From: Proteobacteria bacterium UBA6908
Lineage (GTDB): Bacteria; Pseudomonadota; Gammaproteobacteria; Acidiferrobacterales; UBA6901
DNA length: 6,792 nt
Direction of reading: 5' to 3'
Assembly: GCA_002451085.1 (NCBI GenBank)
Contig: DKBE01000079.1
Location: 1 to 6,792 of the forward strand
The notes beneath the pieces were generated by a model. That model did no database searches, was not told the DNA's origin, and saw only the letters and a program-made list of their open reading frames with translations. The first letter of the stretch is position 1. Every line of letters begins with the position of its first letter. The position numbers were made by a program, and so were the translations under genes. Below are positions 1-5,429 of the stretch, piece by piece.

Positions 1-570
1 GTTGGTGTCGGAACCGACCTCGCGATGCGTGATCAGACAGTTCTTGTTCTTGTGAACATATTCGACCGGGTCCTCGATGGTGATGATGTGGCCGTGGCTG
101 TTCTCGTTGCGATAGTCGATCATCGCCGCCAGCGAGGTGGATTTACCGGAGCCGGTACCGCCAACCAGGATCACCAATCCGCGCTTGGTAAGCGACACGT
201 CCTTTAACACCGGCGGCAGGCGCAGATCCTCGAATTTCGGAATCTGGGTGGTGATGGTGCGCAGCACCATGCCGACGTGGCCCTGCTGCATGAAGATATT
301 CACGCGGAAGCGGCCGATGCCCTCGGGACTGATGGCGAAGTTGCACTCCTTTTCCACCTCGAACTCGGCACGCTGCTTCTCGTTCATCATCGCATAGGCC
401 AGCGCCCGGGTATGCACCGGCCCGAGCTTTTGCGGCGCAACCGCGGTCATCTTGCCATCGATCTTCATCGACGGCGGGAAGTCATTGGACAAGAACAGGT
501 CCGAGGCCTTCTTGGTCAACATCATCTTGAGGAGGTTCTGCAGATAGCCCTGGGCCTGCTCCGGAGTCAT
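1..570 (-). CDS. pilU: PilU-type type IV pilus retraction ATPase, N-terminal part (cut by window edge)
   Basis: This is the first 190 codons of a GspE/PilT-family hexameric ATPase that acts at the cytoplasmic face of the type IV pilus machine and helps power pilus retraction. The N-terminal PAS-like domain (about residues 10-110) contains the family patterns ASDLFLS and GRFRVNIF. The Walker A motif GGTGSGKS lies at residues 137-144, followed by the Asp box ITIEDPVEYVH at about 163-173. Wording such as CNFAISPEGIGRFRV, SLAAMIDYRN and THREVGSDT resembles PilU rather than PilT, which usually reads TTLAAM and NQREV. The start is firm: an in-frame TGA lies two codons upstream of the ATG, and an AGGTGA sequence precedes it. 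Walker B, the His box and the C-terminus lie beyond the window. No pilT lies upstream within the window; the neighbour there is a divergent methyltransferase operon. PilU normally works together with PilT, so pilT is expected elsewhere. Confidence 0.88.
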   Translation of the reverse strand, partial: MTPEQAQGYLQNLLKMMLTKKASDLFLSNDFPPSMKIDGKMTAVAPQKLGPVHTRALAYAMMNEKQRAEFEVEKECNFAISPEGIGRFRVNIFMQQGHVGMVLRTITTQIPKFEDLRLPPVLKDVSLTKRGLVILVGGTGSGKSTSLAAMIDYRNENSHGHIITIEDPVEYVHKNKNCLITHREVGSDTN

Positions 571-624
571 GGATCACCTGAATCAATAAGTTGCTGTCAT
601 TTTTCATGCCGCAAACAGCGCCCG

Positions 625-639
625 CCGCACTGAGTGCGG
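625..639. repeat. Perfect 7-bp inverted repeat in the pilU leader region
   Basis: CCGCACT (625-631) and AGTGCGG (633-639) are exact reverse complements separated by one base. The repeat lies about 55-70 bp upstream of the pilU start. There is no adjacent T-run, so it does not look like an intrinsic terminator. It could be a dimeric regulator site or a hairpin in the pilU leader RNA, or it could be chance. Confidence 0.35.
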
Positions 640-784
640 TGCCGTGGTCACTGCTCGATTGTTACTGCTGACGTTAATTCCCGGTGTTACGTCACGCCCT
701 GATGTCGGCGCGCGATCCATGCGGTCTTTGGGAAGTATAGACAATGATTCACGGATCTGAGGGGAATGACGCCCTACGTGAACC

Positions 785-805
785 GCGGGCAAACCGCTAT
801 TTTTT
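785..805 (+). terminator. Weak terminator-like hairpin with T-run
   Basis: GCGG (785-788) pairs with CCGC (794-797) around a five-base loop and is followed by TATTTTTT (798-805). The four-base stem is short, and no plus-strand gene lies upstream in the window, so its purpose is unclear. It might end an unseen transcript or insulate the operon downstream. It may also be chance. Confidence 0.2.
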
Positions 806-938
806 CAGGGAAACCTCGGTAAACTGGCGTTGATAGGCCCATTAGCCCCAACCGGCTTGCTTCGCACCCGGGGCAGCGCTTAGGCTTGCCGTGCTCCGCC
901 ACGACGGGGCCAGCACATATTTAAAGAATGACCATCGC

Positions 939-945
939 GGAGGAG
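939..945 (+). promoter_or_regulatory. Shine-Dalgarno supporting the GTG start of the methyltransferase
   Basis: GGAGGAG lies immediately before the GTG at 948. Counting from GGAGG the spacing is 4 nt, slightly short but usable. It favours GTG 948 over the upstream GTG at 891 and the internal ATG at 984, neither of which has a comparable site. Confidence 0.6.
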
Positions 946-947
946 CC

Positions 948-1610
948 GTGACCGATACCAATATTGAAGCCGCCCGCCACAACATGGTGGTGAGCCAGAT
1001 CCGCACCTGGGACGTGTTCGACGACCGAATCCTGGAACTGCTGAGCCGCGCTCCGCGCCAGAACTTTGCGCCGGCCGCGCTTCGCAACCTGGCATTCGCC
1101 GATATGCAATTGCCGCTCGGTGACGGCGAGGTGATGATGGCACCACTGGTCGAAGCGCGTTTCCTGCAGGAACTGGCGATCAAGCCCACCGACACGGTTC
1201 TGGAAATCGGCACGGGCAGCGGCTACGTGACCTGGCTACTGTCACAACTTGCCGCCCGAGTGCATAGCGTGGAAATCCGCAGCGAGTTTACCCAGCGCGC
1301 CTCCGAAAAACTGGCTGCGCATAGCGCGACCAACGTGGAACTGGAAATTGGCGATGGCGCGCGTGGCTGGCCGAAGTCGGGCCCGTACGACGCCATCTTT
1401 GTCACCGGCTCGCTGCCGGTGCTGCCGGATGACTTCAAAAAGCAGCTCAAGGTCGGCGGACGACTGGCCGTGATCGTCGGTGATGCCCCGGTAATGGAAG
1501 CGCGCCTGATCACGCGCCTGACCGAACAGGGTTATGACAGCCGGTCGCTGTTTGAAACCGTGATCCCGCCGCTGCGCAACGCTCCGGCCCCGGACCGTTT
1601 CGTGTTCTGA
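948..1610 (+). CDS. Protein-L-isoaspartate O-methyltransferase-like (PCMT family) SAM-dependent methyltransferase
   Basis: This 220-residue protein is a cytosolic SAM-dependent methyltransferase of the PCMT family. The SAM-binding motif I, VLEIGTGSGY, lies at about residues 84-93. The N-terminal pattern ARHNMVVSQIRTWDV (residues 9-23) is typical of a proteobacterial Pcm-like subfamily and supports the GTG start, which is preceded by GGAGGAG. The length matches the family. One point is odd. Canonical Pcm enzymes have a segment like LPIGHGQTISQP whose T-I-S residues contact the isoaspartyl substrate. Here residues 55-66 read LPLGDGEVMMAP, so those polar residues are missing. The methyltransferase fold is secure, but isoaspartyl repair activity is not. 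The gene is first in an operon, and its TGA overlaps the rhodanese ATG by one base (TGATG). I leave the symbol blank because the true substrate is uncertain; databases would probably call it pcm. Confidence 0.88.
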   Translation: MTDTNIEAARHNMVVSQIRTWDVFDDRILELLSRAPRQNFAPAALRNLAFADMQLPLGDGEVMMAPLVEARFLQELAIKPTDTVLEIGTGSGYVTWLLSQLAARVHSVEIRSEFTQRASEKLAAHSATNVELEIGDGARGWPKSGPYDAIFVTGSLPVLPDDFKKQLKVGGRLAVIVGDAPVMEARLITRLTEQGYDSRSLFETVIPPLRNAPAPDRFVF

Positions 1611-1930
1611 TGAAACAGCTGTCGGTGCGCGAGCTTAACGAACGGCTCGCCGCCGGCGGCGAAGTGCCGGTTATCCTCGACGTGCGTGAGGGCTGGGAAC
1701 TCAAGATCTGCTCCCTGCCCAACATACTCCATATTCCCATGGGCCAGATCCCGACTCGCCTCGAGGAGCTCGACCCGGCGCGCGAAACCGTGGTGGTTTG
1801 CCATCACGGCGTACGCAGCCTGCGCGTGGCCCATTTCCTGGAAAGCCGCGGCTTCAGTAAGCTGTACAATCTGCAGGGCGGGGTGGACGCGTGGGCACGC
1901 GAGATCGACCCGGCGATGCATACTTACTGA
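1610..1930 (+). CDS. Single-domain rhodanese-like sulfurtransferase
   Basis: This 106-residue protein is one complete rhodanese domain. The opening VILDVREGWE (residues 21-30) is the usual first conserved block. The active-site loop is CHHGVRS (residues 64-70), with the catalytic cysteine at position 64 that would carry a persulfide. The closing block NLQGGVDAWA is also present. No signal peptide or membrane segment is visible, so it should be cytosolic. The ATG overlaps the stop of the upstream methyltransferase by one base, and no clear Shine-Dalgarno is present, so translation is probably coupled. Single-domain rhodaneses move sulfane sulfur from donors to acceptors, but the sequence does not reveal the partner here. 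Pairing of this type of rhodanese with a Pcm-like methyltransferase is familiar in proteobacteria, to my recollection. Confidence 0.9.
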   Translation: MKQLSVRELNERLAAGGEVPVILDVREGWELKICSLPNILHIPMGQIPTRLEELDPARETVVVCHHGVRSLRVAHFLESRGFSKLYNLQGGVDAWAREIDPAMHTY

Positions 1931-1940
1931 AGGAACGGCC

Positions 1941-2360
1941 ATGCCGATCGTGAAGCTGGTGTTTTCAAGCCCGGAAGCCGCGGAAGAAGCGTTCTACCGC
2001 GCGATGCAGAAGCGCGATCTCGACCTGATGATGGCGGTATGGGCCGAGGACGACAACATCTCGTGCGTGCATCCCGGCGGCCAGCGACTGGACGGACGGG
2101 AAGCGGTGCGCTCGAGCTTCGAGCAGATCCTCAAGGCCTCGCCGGCCATGGCGTTCCGGCTTTCGGACGCGACACACGTTTACGACCAGAACCTGGCCGT
2201 GCATGTGCTGCACGAGCACATCCGCCTCGGCGACGACTCGCATTTCCAACCGCCGGTGGTGGCCACCAACATCTACCGGCTGACCGACAATGGCTGGCGC
2301 ATGGTCATGCACCACGCCTCCTCCACCCGCTCCAATCGCCAGCCGGCCAGCCTGCACTGA
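1941..2360 (+). CDS. NTF2/SnoaL-like fold protein (DUF4440 type), function unknown
   Basis: This 139-residue protein resembles the nuclear transport factor 2-like (SnoaL/DUF4440) superfamily, small alpha+beta cone folds that bind or convert small molecules or form dimers. Seen in the sequence are an N-terminal helical region (AEEAFYRAMQKRDLDLMMAVW, split as AEEAFYRAMQ and the following residues 23-34), then EDDNISCVHPGG (residues 36-47), DGREAVRSSF (51-60), and a C-terminal strand pair ending GWRMVMHHAS (118-127). The conserved-looking histidines, including H44, H124 and H125, could line the pocket. The ATG has an AAGGA site six bases upstream (1930-1934). It starts 10 bp after the rhodanese stop and is the last gene before a strong terminator. 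The fold call is good; the substrate is unknown. It may be a non-enzymatic partner of the two enzymes upstream. Confidence 0.8.
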   Translation: MPIVKLVFSSPEAAEEAFYRAMQKRDLDLMMAVWAEDDNISCVHPGGQRLDGREAVRSSFEQILKASPAMAFRLSDATHVYDQNLAVHVLHEHIRLGDDSHFQPPVVATNIYRLTDNGWRMVMHHASSTRSNRQPASLH

Positions 2361-2365
2361 GCAAC

Positions 2366-2394
2366 AAAAAAGCCGACCTCAGGTCGGCTTTTTT
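2366..2394. terminator. Bidirectional intrinsic terminator between convergent operons
   Basis: AGCCGACCT (2371-2379) and AGGTCGGCT (2381-2389) form a perfect 9-bp inverted repeat around one base; allowing a three-base loop leaves eight pairs. A run of six A precedes it (2366-2371) and a run of six T follows it (2389-2394), so each strand has a GC-rich stem followed by a U-run. It lies 5 bp after the SnoaL-like stop and 17 bp beyond the carbamoyltransferase stop, ideally placed to end both transcripts. Confidence 0.93.
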
Positions 2395-2411
2395 ACGGCG
2401 TCCGGACTGAC

Positions 2412-4244
2412 TCAGTCCAGATCGAACTTCTGGTAATAGCTTTCGACCAGCTTCGGGTCCTGCTCTTCCTTGACCATGCGGAAGTTGCCGACGTACAGCT
2501 CATCCATTTCGGTGCCCATGAAGCAACGGAAGGCGTCTTCCGGCGTGCACACGATCGGCTCGCCGCGCACATTAAACGAGGTATTCACCACCACGCCGTA
2601 ACCGGTGCGCTGCTTGAAGTTGCTGATCAACTGGTGGTAGCGCGGGTTGGTATCGGCGTGCACGGTCTGAACGCGCGCCGAGTAGTCAACATGGGTGATC
2701 GCCGGGATGTCGGACTTGGGCACGTTCAGCAGTTCGATACCGAACTTCTTGCCGTCTTCGGCCGACAGCGGCTTGCGGCGGCTGGCGGCCACCGGCGCGA
2801 CCAGCAGCATGTACGGGCTGTCGGCATTCATTTCGAAATAATCGCTAACGTCCTCGCGCAGTACTGATGGCGCGAACGGCCGGAACGACTCGCGATACTT
2901 GATCTTGAGGTTCATGACCGACTGGGTCTTGGCCGAACGCGGGTCGCCGAGGATCGAACGACCGCCAAGTGCGCGCGGGCCGAACTCCATGCGTCCCTGG
3001 AACCAGCCGACGACGCGCTCCGAGGCCAGGGCCTGGGCGGCTGCATCAACCAGGGCATCGTCGCCGAGCTGGTGATACCTGGCACCGGCCTGATCGAGGC
3101 GCGCCTGGATGTCGCTGGCCTTGAACTCCGGGCCCAGATAGCTTCCGGCCATGGCGTCGCGCTGCACGGGGGTGCGCGGCTTTCCGGCGTGCAGGTGATA
3201 ACCGGTCAGCGCCGCGCCGACGGCACCACCGGCATCGCCGGCCGCCGGCTGAATCCACAGATTGTCGAAAATCTTTTCCTGCAGCAGCTTGCCATTGGCC
3301 ACACAGTTGAGCGCCACACCTCCGGCCAGACACAGGTTGGCAAGACCGTATTCCTGGCGCAGGGATTTAGCCAGCTTGATAACAATTTCCTCGGTGATCT
3401 GCTGGATGGAGGCGGCGATGTCCATGTCGCTCTGGGTGATGTCGGCCTCGGCCGGACGGGGCTTGCGGCCGAACAACCGGTCAAAGCGCCGGTTGGTCAT
3501 GGTCAGGCCAGTGCAATAGTTGAAATACTGCATGTTCAGATGGAACGAGCCATCGTCATGGATGTTGACCAGATGATCGCGGATCAGGTCGGCATACACC
3601 GGCTTGCCGTATGGCGCCAGGCCCATGAGCTTGTACTCGCCCGAGTTCACCTTGAAACCGGTGAAGTAGGTGAAGGCCGAATACAACAGACCCACCGAAT
3701 GCGGAAAGTGGATTTCCTTGAGCGGGGTGATGGTGTTGCCCTCACCCTTCATCACCGAGGTCGTGGCCCACTCCCCGACACCGTCCATGGTCAGGATCAA
3801 TGCACTGTCGAACGGCGACGGATAGAACGCCGAAGCGGCGTGTGACAGGTGGTGCTCGGAAAACAGCAGTTTGCCGGTCGAATCGAACGAGGGATCAATC
3901 CCTTTCAGGTGCTGGGCCAGCTCGGTCCGCTGGAAGAGCTTTTCCTTGAGCCACACCGGCATGGCATTGACGAACTGGCCGAAACCCTTGGGGGCGAACG
4001 CCACATAGGTTTCGAGCAGCCGCTCGAACTTGAGAAACGGCTTGTCGTAGAAGACGATCCGGTCGAGGTCGTGAAGCTGTATCCCGCCCTCGGTCAGGCA
4101 ATAGCGCACGGCGTTCTCCGGGAAGCGCGCATCGTGCTTTTTGCGCGAGAAGCGTTCTTCCTGCGCGGCCGCCACGATTCGGCCGTCCACGACCAGCGCC
4201 GCGGCGCTGTCGTGGTAATAGGCCGAGAGACCGAGAACGTTCAT
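2412..4244 (-). CDS. NodU/CmcH-family O-carbamoyltransferase (SxtI-like)
   Basis: This complete 610-residue enzyme belongs to the family that transfers a carbamoyl group from carbamoyl phosphate to a hydroxyl through a carbamoyl-adenylate, as in TobZ, NodU, CmcH and SxtI. The N-terminal Kae1/TsaD-like domain starts MNVLGLSAYYHDSAAA. It carries the metal-site pattern HHLSHAASAF (131-140, H131/H135), then MDGVGEW (153-159), EYKLMGLAPYG (203-213), CLAGGVALNCVANG (305-318) and QPAAGDAGGA (332-341). The C-terminal YrdC-like domain has FQGRMEFGPRALGGRS (415-430), SFRPFAPSVL (453-462) and NTSFNVRGEPIVCTPEDA (554-571). All the blocks I expect are intact and the length is typical, so it should be active. 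It is the last gene of a three-gene operon, starting 3 nt after the SxtK-like stop with no visible Shine-Dalgarno. No signal peptide is seen, so it is cytosolic. The acceptor is unknown; a glycan or lipid-linked sugar is my inference. Confidence 0.93.
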   Translation of the reverse strand: MNVLGLSAYYHDSAAALVVDGRIVAAAQEERFSRKKHDARFPENAVRYCLTEGGIQLHDLDRIVFYDKPFLKFERLLETYVAFAPKGFGQFVNAMPVWLKEKLFQRTELAQHLKGIDPSFDSTGKLLFSEHHLSHAASAFYPSPFDSALILTMDGVGEWATTSVMKGEGNTITPLKEIHFPHSVGLLYSAFTYFTGFKVNSGEYKLMGLAPYGKPVYADLIRDHLVNIHDDGSFHLNMQYFNYCTGLTMTNRRFDRLFGRKPRPAEADITQSDMDIAASIQQITEEIVIKLAKSLRQEYGLANLCLAGGVALNCVANGKLLQEKIFDNLWIQPAAGDAGGAVGAALTGYHLHAGKPRTPVQRDAMAGSYLGPEFKASDIQARLDQAGARYHQLGDDALVDAAAQALASERVVGWFQGRMEFGPRALGGRSILGDPRSAKTQSVMNLKIKYRESFRPFAPSVLREDVSDYFEMNADSPYMLLVAPVAASRRKPLSAEDGKKFGIELLNVPKSDIPAITHVDYSARVQTVHADTNPRYHQLISNFKQRTGYGVVVNTSFNVRGEPIVCTPEDAFRCFMGTEMDELYVGNFRMVKEEQDPKLVESYYQKFDLD

Positions 4245-4247
4245 GCT

Positions 4248-4400
4248 TCAGAACAGCGTGTAGATGAACGGCGCCACGGCGCTGCCCTGCGCCAGCACCA
4301 GGAGCGCGCCGAGCAGCAGCAACATAATAATGATCGGCAATAGCCAGAATTTCTTGCGGACCTTCATGAAGGCCCACAATTCCGTAATCAGGTCTTTCAT
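4248..4400 (-). CDS. SxtK-like / DUF5989 family small single-helix membrane protein
   Basis: This 50-residue protein has a basic, aromatic N-terminal amphipathic stretch (LWAFMKVRKKFW, residues 8-19), one hydrophobic helix (about 18-37, rich in Leu and Ile) and a short conserved-looking tail GSAVAPFIYTLF (39-50). I recognise the overall pattern as DUF5989, the family of SxtK from the saxitoxin cluster. The positive N-terminus suggests that end faces the cytoplasm. Its ATG overlaps the SxtJ-like stop by one base (TGATG), and its stop lies 3 nt before the carbamoyltransferase ATG, so it sits between two coupled partners. It is short enough to be missed by automatic annotation; a longer same-frame reading upstream lies inside the SxtJ gene and should be ignored. 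No function has been established; a scaffold or membrane anchor for the carbamoyltransferase is my inference. Confidence 0.85.
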   Translation of the reverse strand: MKDLITELWAFMKVRKKFWLLPIIIMLLLLGALLVLAQGSAVAPFIYTLF

Positions 4401-4780
4401 CAGAATTGGTTCCGCAGGGATTGGGGATCGATGGGTTTGTCGCGCTCGATCCAGTAGGTCGAGGATTTCGGCGTACGCATCCGCAATAGGTCTTTTCCGA
4501 ACAGGCGCATGATCAGGCCAATCGGGGTGACCACCACGAAGAACACGACGCCAAGAATAATACGGGAATTGATCCAGCCGAGCACATGACCGAACGCCAT
4601 CCACCCCTTGCGGAGCGGTGCGAGCAGCCGCGGGCAGATCAGGGCAAACGCCATCCACGCACCGGCGCCGCCCAGCCACCAGACATTGGGGGCATGCAAC
4701 GGCCACAGCGGCCAGAAGGCTACGATCGTGAAGACAGCGGCGAACAGAAAACCGAACTGCCGTTCCTGCTTATGGGACAT
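4400..4780 (-). CDS. SxtJ-like family integral membrane protein
   Basis: This 126-residue protein has three predicted membrane segments, at about residues 9-28, 32-50 and 72-94, then a polar C-terminal tail. The pattern TPIGLIMRLFGKDLL (85-99), followed by SSTYWIERD (106-114), matches what I know of the SxtJ family, a protein of unknown function found beside O-carbamoyltransferases. The ATG at 4780 is chosen because an upstream extension of 27 residues looks non-family-like, and a GAAGG (4791-4795) lies ten bases before this start. It is the first gene of the operon. Its stop overlaps the SxtK-like start by one base. The tail is probably cytoplasmic and could contact the carbamoyltransferase, which is inference. 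The first ATG base pair overlaps an ATG on the opposite strand (CATG). Confidence 0.85.
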   Translation of the reverse strand: MSHKQERQFGFLFAAVFTIVAFWPLWPLHAPNVWWLGGAGAWMAFALICPRLLAPLRKGWMAFGHVLGWINSRIILGVVFFVVVTPIGLIMRLFGKDLLRMRTPKSSTYWIERDKPIDPQSLRNQF

Positions 4781-5429
4781 GCCCGGAATACCTTCAATTG
4801 TTCCGGCAAATTGTATCAGGAAAGGCCGAAAACAAACGACCCGCCGTGAAAAACCGCACATTGCCCGGGCTCAGGCGCCCCATTATCCTGTCCAGCCACT
4901 CCATCGCCGGACTGCCCCGTTGCTCCCGACACCTGCCCCCGGATTCGACCAGCCGCTGGCCCTGTTGCGCGCCTGTCACGAGCGCTTACTGCGCCAGTGC
5001 GCCACGCTCGAAAAGTTCGTGGTCCACCTGCGTGCGCAGGGTCTCGATGCCGAGGCCCGTCAGGCGGCGGCTGAAGTGCATCGCTATTTCACCACTGCCG
5101 GCCGGCACCACCATGAAGACGAGGAAAAGGACCTGTTTCCGCTGCTGCGCGCTGATCCGCAACTGGCGCCACTGCTGGCGGAACTGGAATCTGACCACCG
5201 TCGCATGGAGCCCCTGTGGTCACAACTCGAACCGCTATTGGCGGCGCCGGAAACCATCGGGGATATCGATGCGCTGGCAGATCTGGTTCGGGACTTCAAC
5301 GCGCTGTACGCGGAGCACATCAAGCGCGAAAACAGCGAGCTCCTGCCACGTGCGGAACAGTTGCTGACCGAACCGCTGCTGGTAGTGATCGGTGCGCGCA
5401 TGGCCCGGCGCCGCGGCGTTACCCTTTAA
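4779..5429 (+). CDS. Hemerythrin HHE-domain protein (start uncertain)
   Basis: A hemerythrin-like four-helix bundle that should bind a non-heme di-iron centre, used in this family to sense or carry O2, NO or iron. Numbering from ATG 4779 (216 residues), the ligand pattern is ACHERL (H67), then RHHHEDEEKDLFP (H110-H112, E116), DHRRME (H140, E144) and EHIKRENSELLP (H180, E184). This is the expected H, HxxxE, HxxxE, HxxxE series. No membrane segment is visible, so it is cytosolic. The start is doubtful. ATG 4779 is the only nearby in-frame ATG, but its first 40 or so codons include rare types (ATA, AGG, CGA) and overlap the presumed promoter zone of the divergent operon. Recognisable domain sequence begins near FDQPL (4944), and TTG 4920 is the next usable start, giving 169 residues. 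Neither has a good Shine-Dalgarno. The gene ends 11 bp inside the convergent waaA. Confidence 0.85.
   Translation: MPGIPSIVPANCIRKGRKQTTRREKPHIARAQAPHYPVQPLHRRTAPLLPTPAPGFDQPLALLRACHERLLRQCATLEKFVVHLRAQGLDAEARQAAAEVHRYFTTAGRHHHEDEEKDLFPLLRADPQLAPLLAELESDHRRMEPLWSQLEPLLAAPETIGDIDALADLVRDFNALYAEHIKRENSELLPRAEQLLTEPLLVVIGARMARRRGVTL
4810..4815 (-). promoter_or_regulatory. Possible -10 element for the carbamoyltransferase operon
   Basis: On the minus strand the hexamer TACAAT differs from the TATAAT consensus at one position. Transcription would start near 4803, giving a leader of about 23 nt that includes the GAAGG site of the SxtJ-like gene. The surrounding bases (4795-4850) are richer in A and T than the coding sequence. 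No convincing -35 lies 16-18 bp upstream; TTGTTT is present but only 14 bp away. The call is tentative. Confidence 0.28.

Larger units (their letters stand above)
571..947. other. Divergent intergenic region between pilU and the methyltransferase operon
   Basis: These 377 bases hold no convincing gene. The small reading frames here lack family resemblance. The region must carry the promoters for both divergent units, but no strong -35/-10 pair is visible. A TATACT hexamer on the minus strand (734-739) could be a -10 for pilU, giving a leader of about 155 nt, though no good -35 lies at the right distance. An AT-rich patch at 917-929 lies just before the plus-strand operon. Two hairpins are present, at 625-639 and 785-797, and are listed separately. 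Confidence 0.6.

Noticed and set aside
604..792. Minus-strand 62-codon frame in the intergenic region
   Set aside because: It has no recognisable family, no good Shine-Dalgarno, and lies where the pilU leader and promoter are expected.
891..947. Upstream GTG start for the Pcm-like methyltransferase
   Set aside because: The extra 19 residues are unlike the family, and the GGAGGAG site fits the GTG at 948.
3072..3845. Plus-strand open frame of 257 codons opposite the carbamoyltransferase
   Set aside because: It lies entirely antisense to a gene with strong family motifs, has no recognisable domain, and such long antisense frames are common in GC-rich genes.
3849..4343. Plus-strand open frame of 164 codons opposite the carbamoyltransferase start and the SxtK-like gene
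   Set aside because: It is antisense to two recognised genes and has a low-complexity, charged translation without family resemblance.
4248..4706. Longer 152-codon version of the SxtK-like gene
   Set aside because: The extra upstream part is the SxtJ-like gene read in another frame; the family-like protein begins at the ATG at 4400.
4846..5367. GTG at 4846 as the hemerythrin start
   Set aside because: It is in a different frame from the di-iron ligand motifs. Using it would require a frameshift, for which I see no positive evidence.
4608..5429. Longer 273-codon version of the hemerythrin gene
   Set aside because: The first 57 codons are antisense to the SxtJ-like gene and show no relation to hemerythrins.
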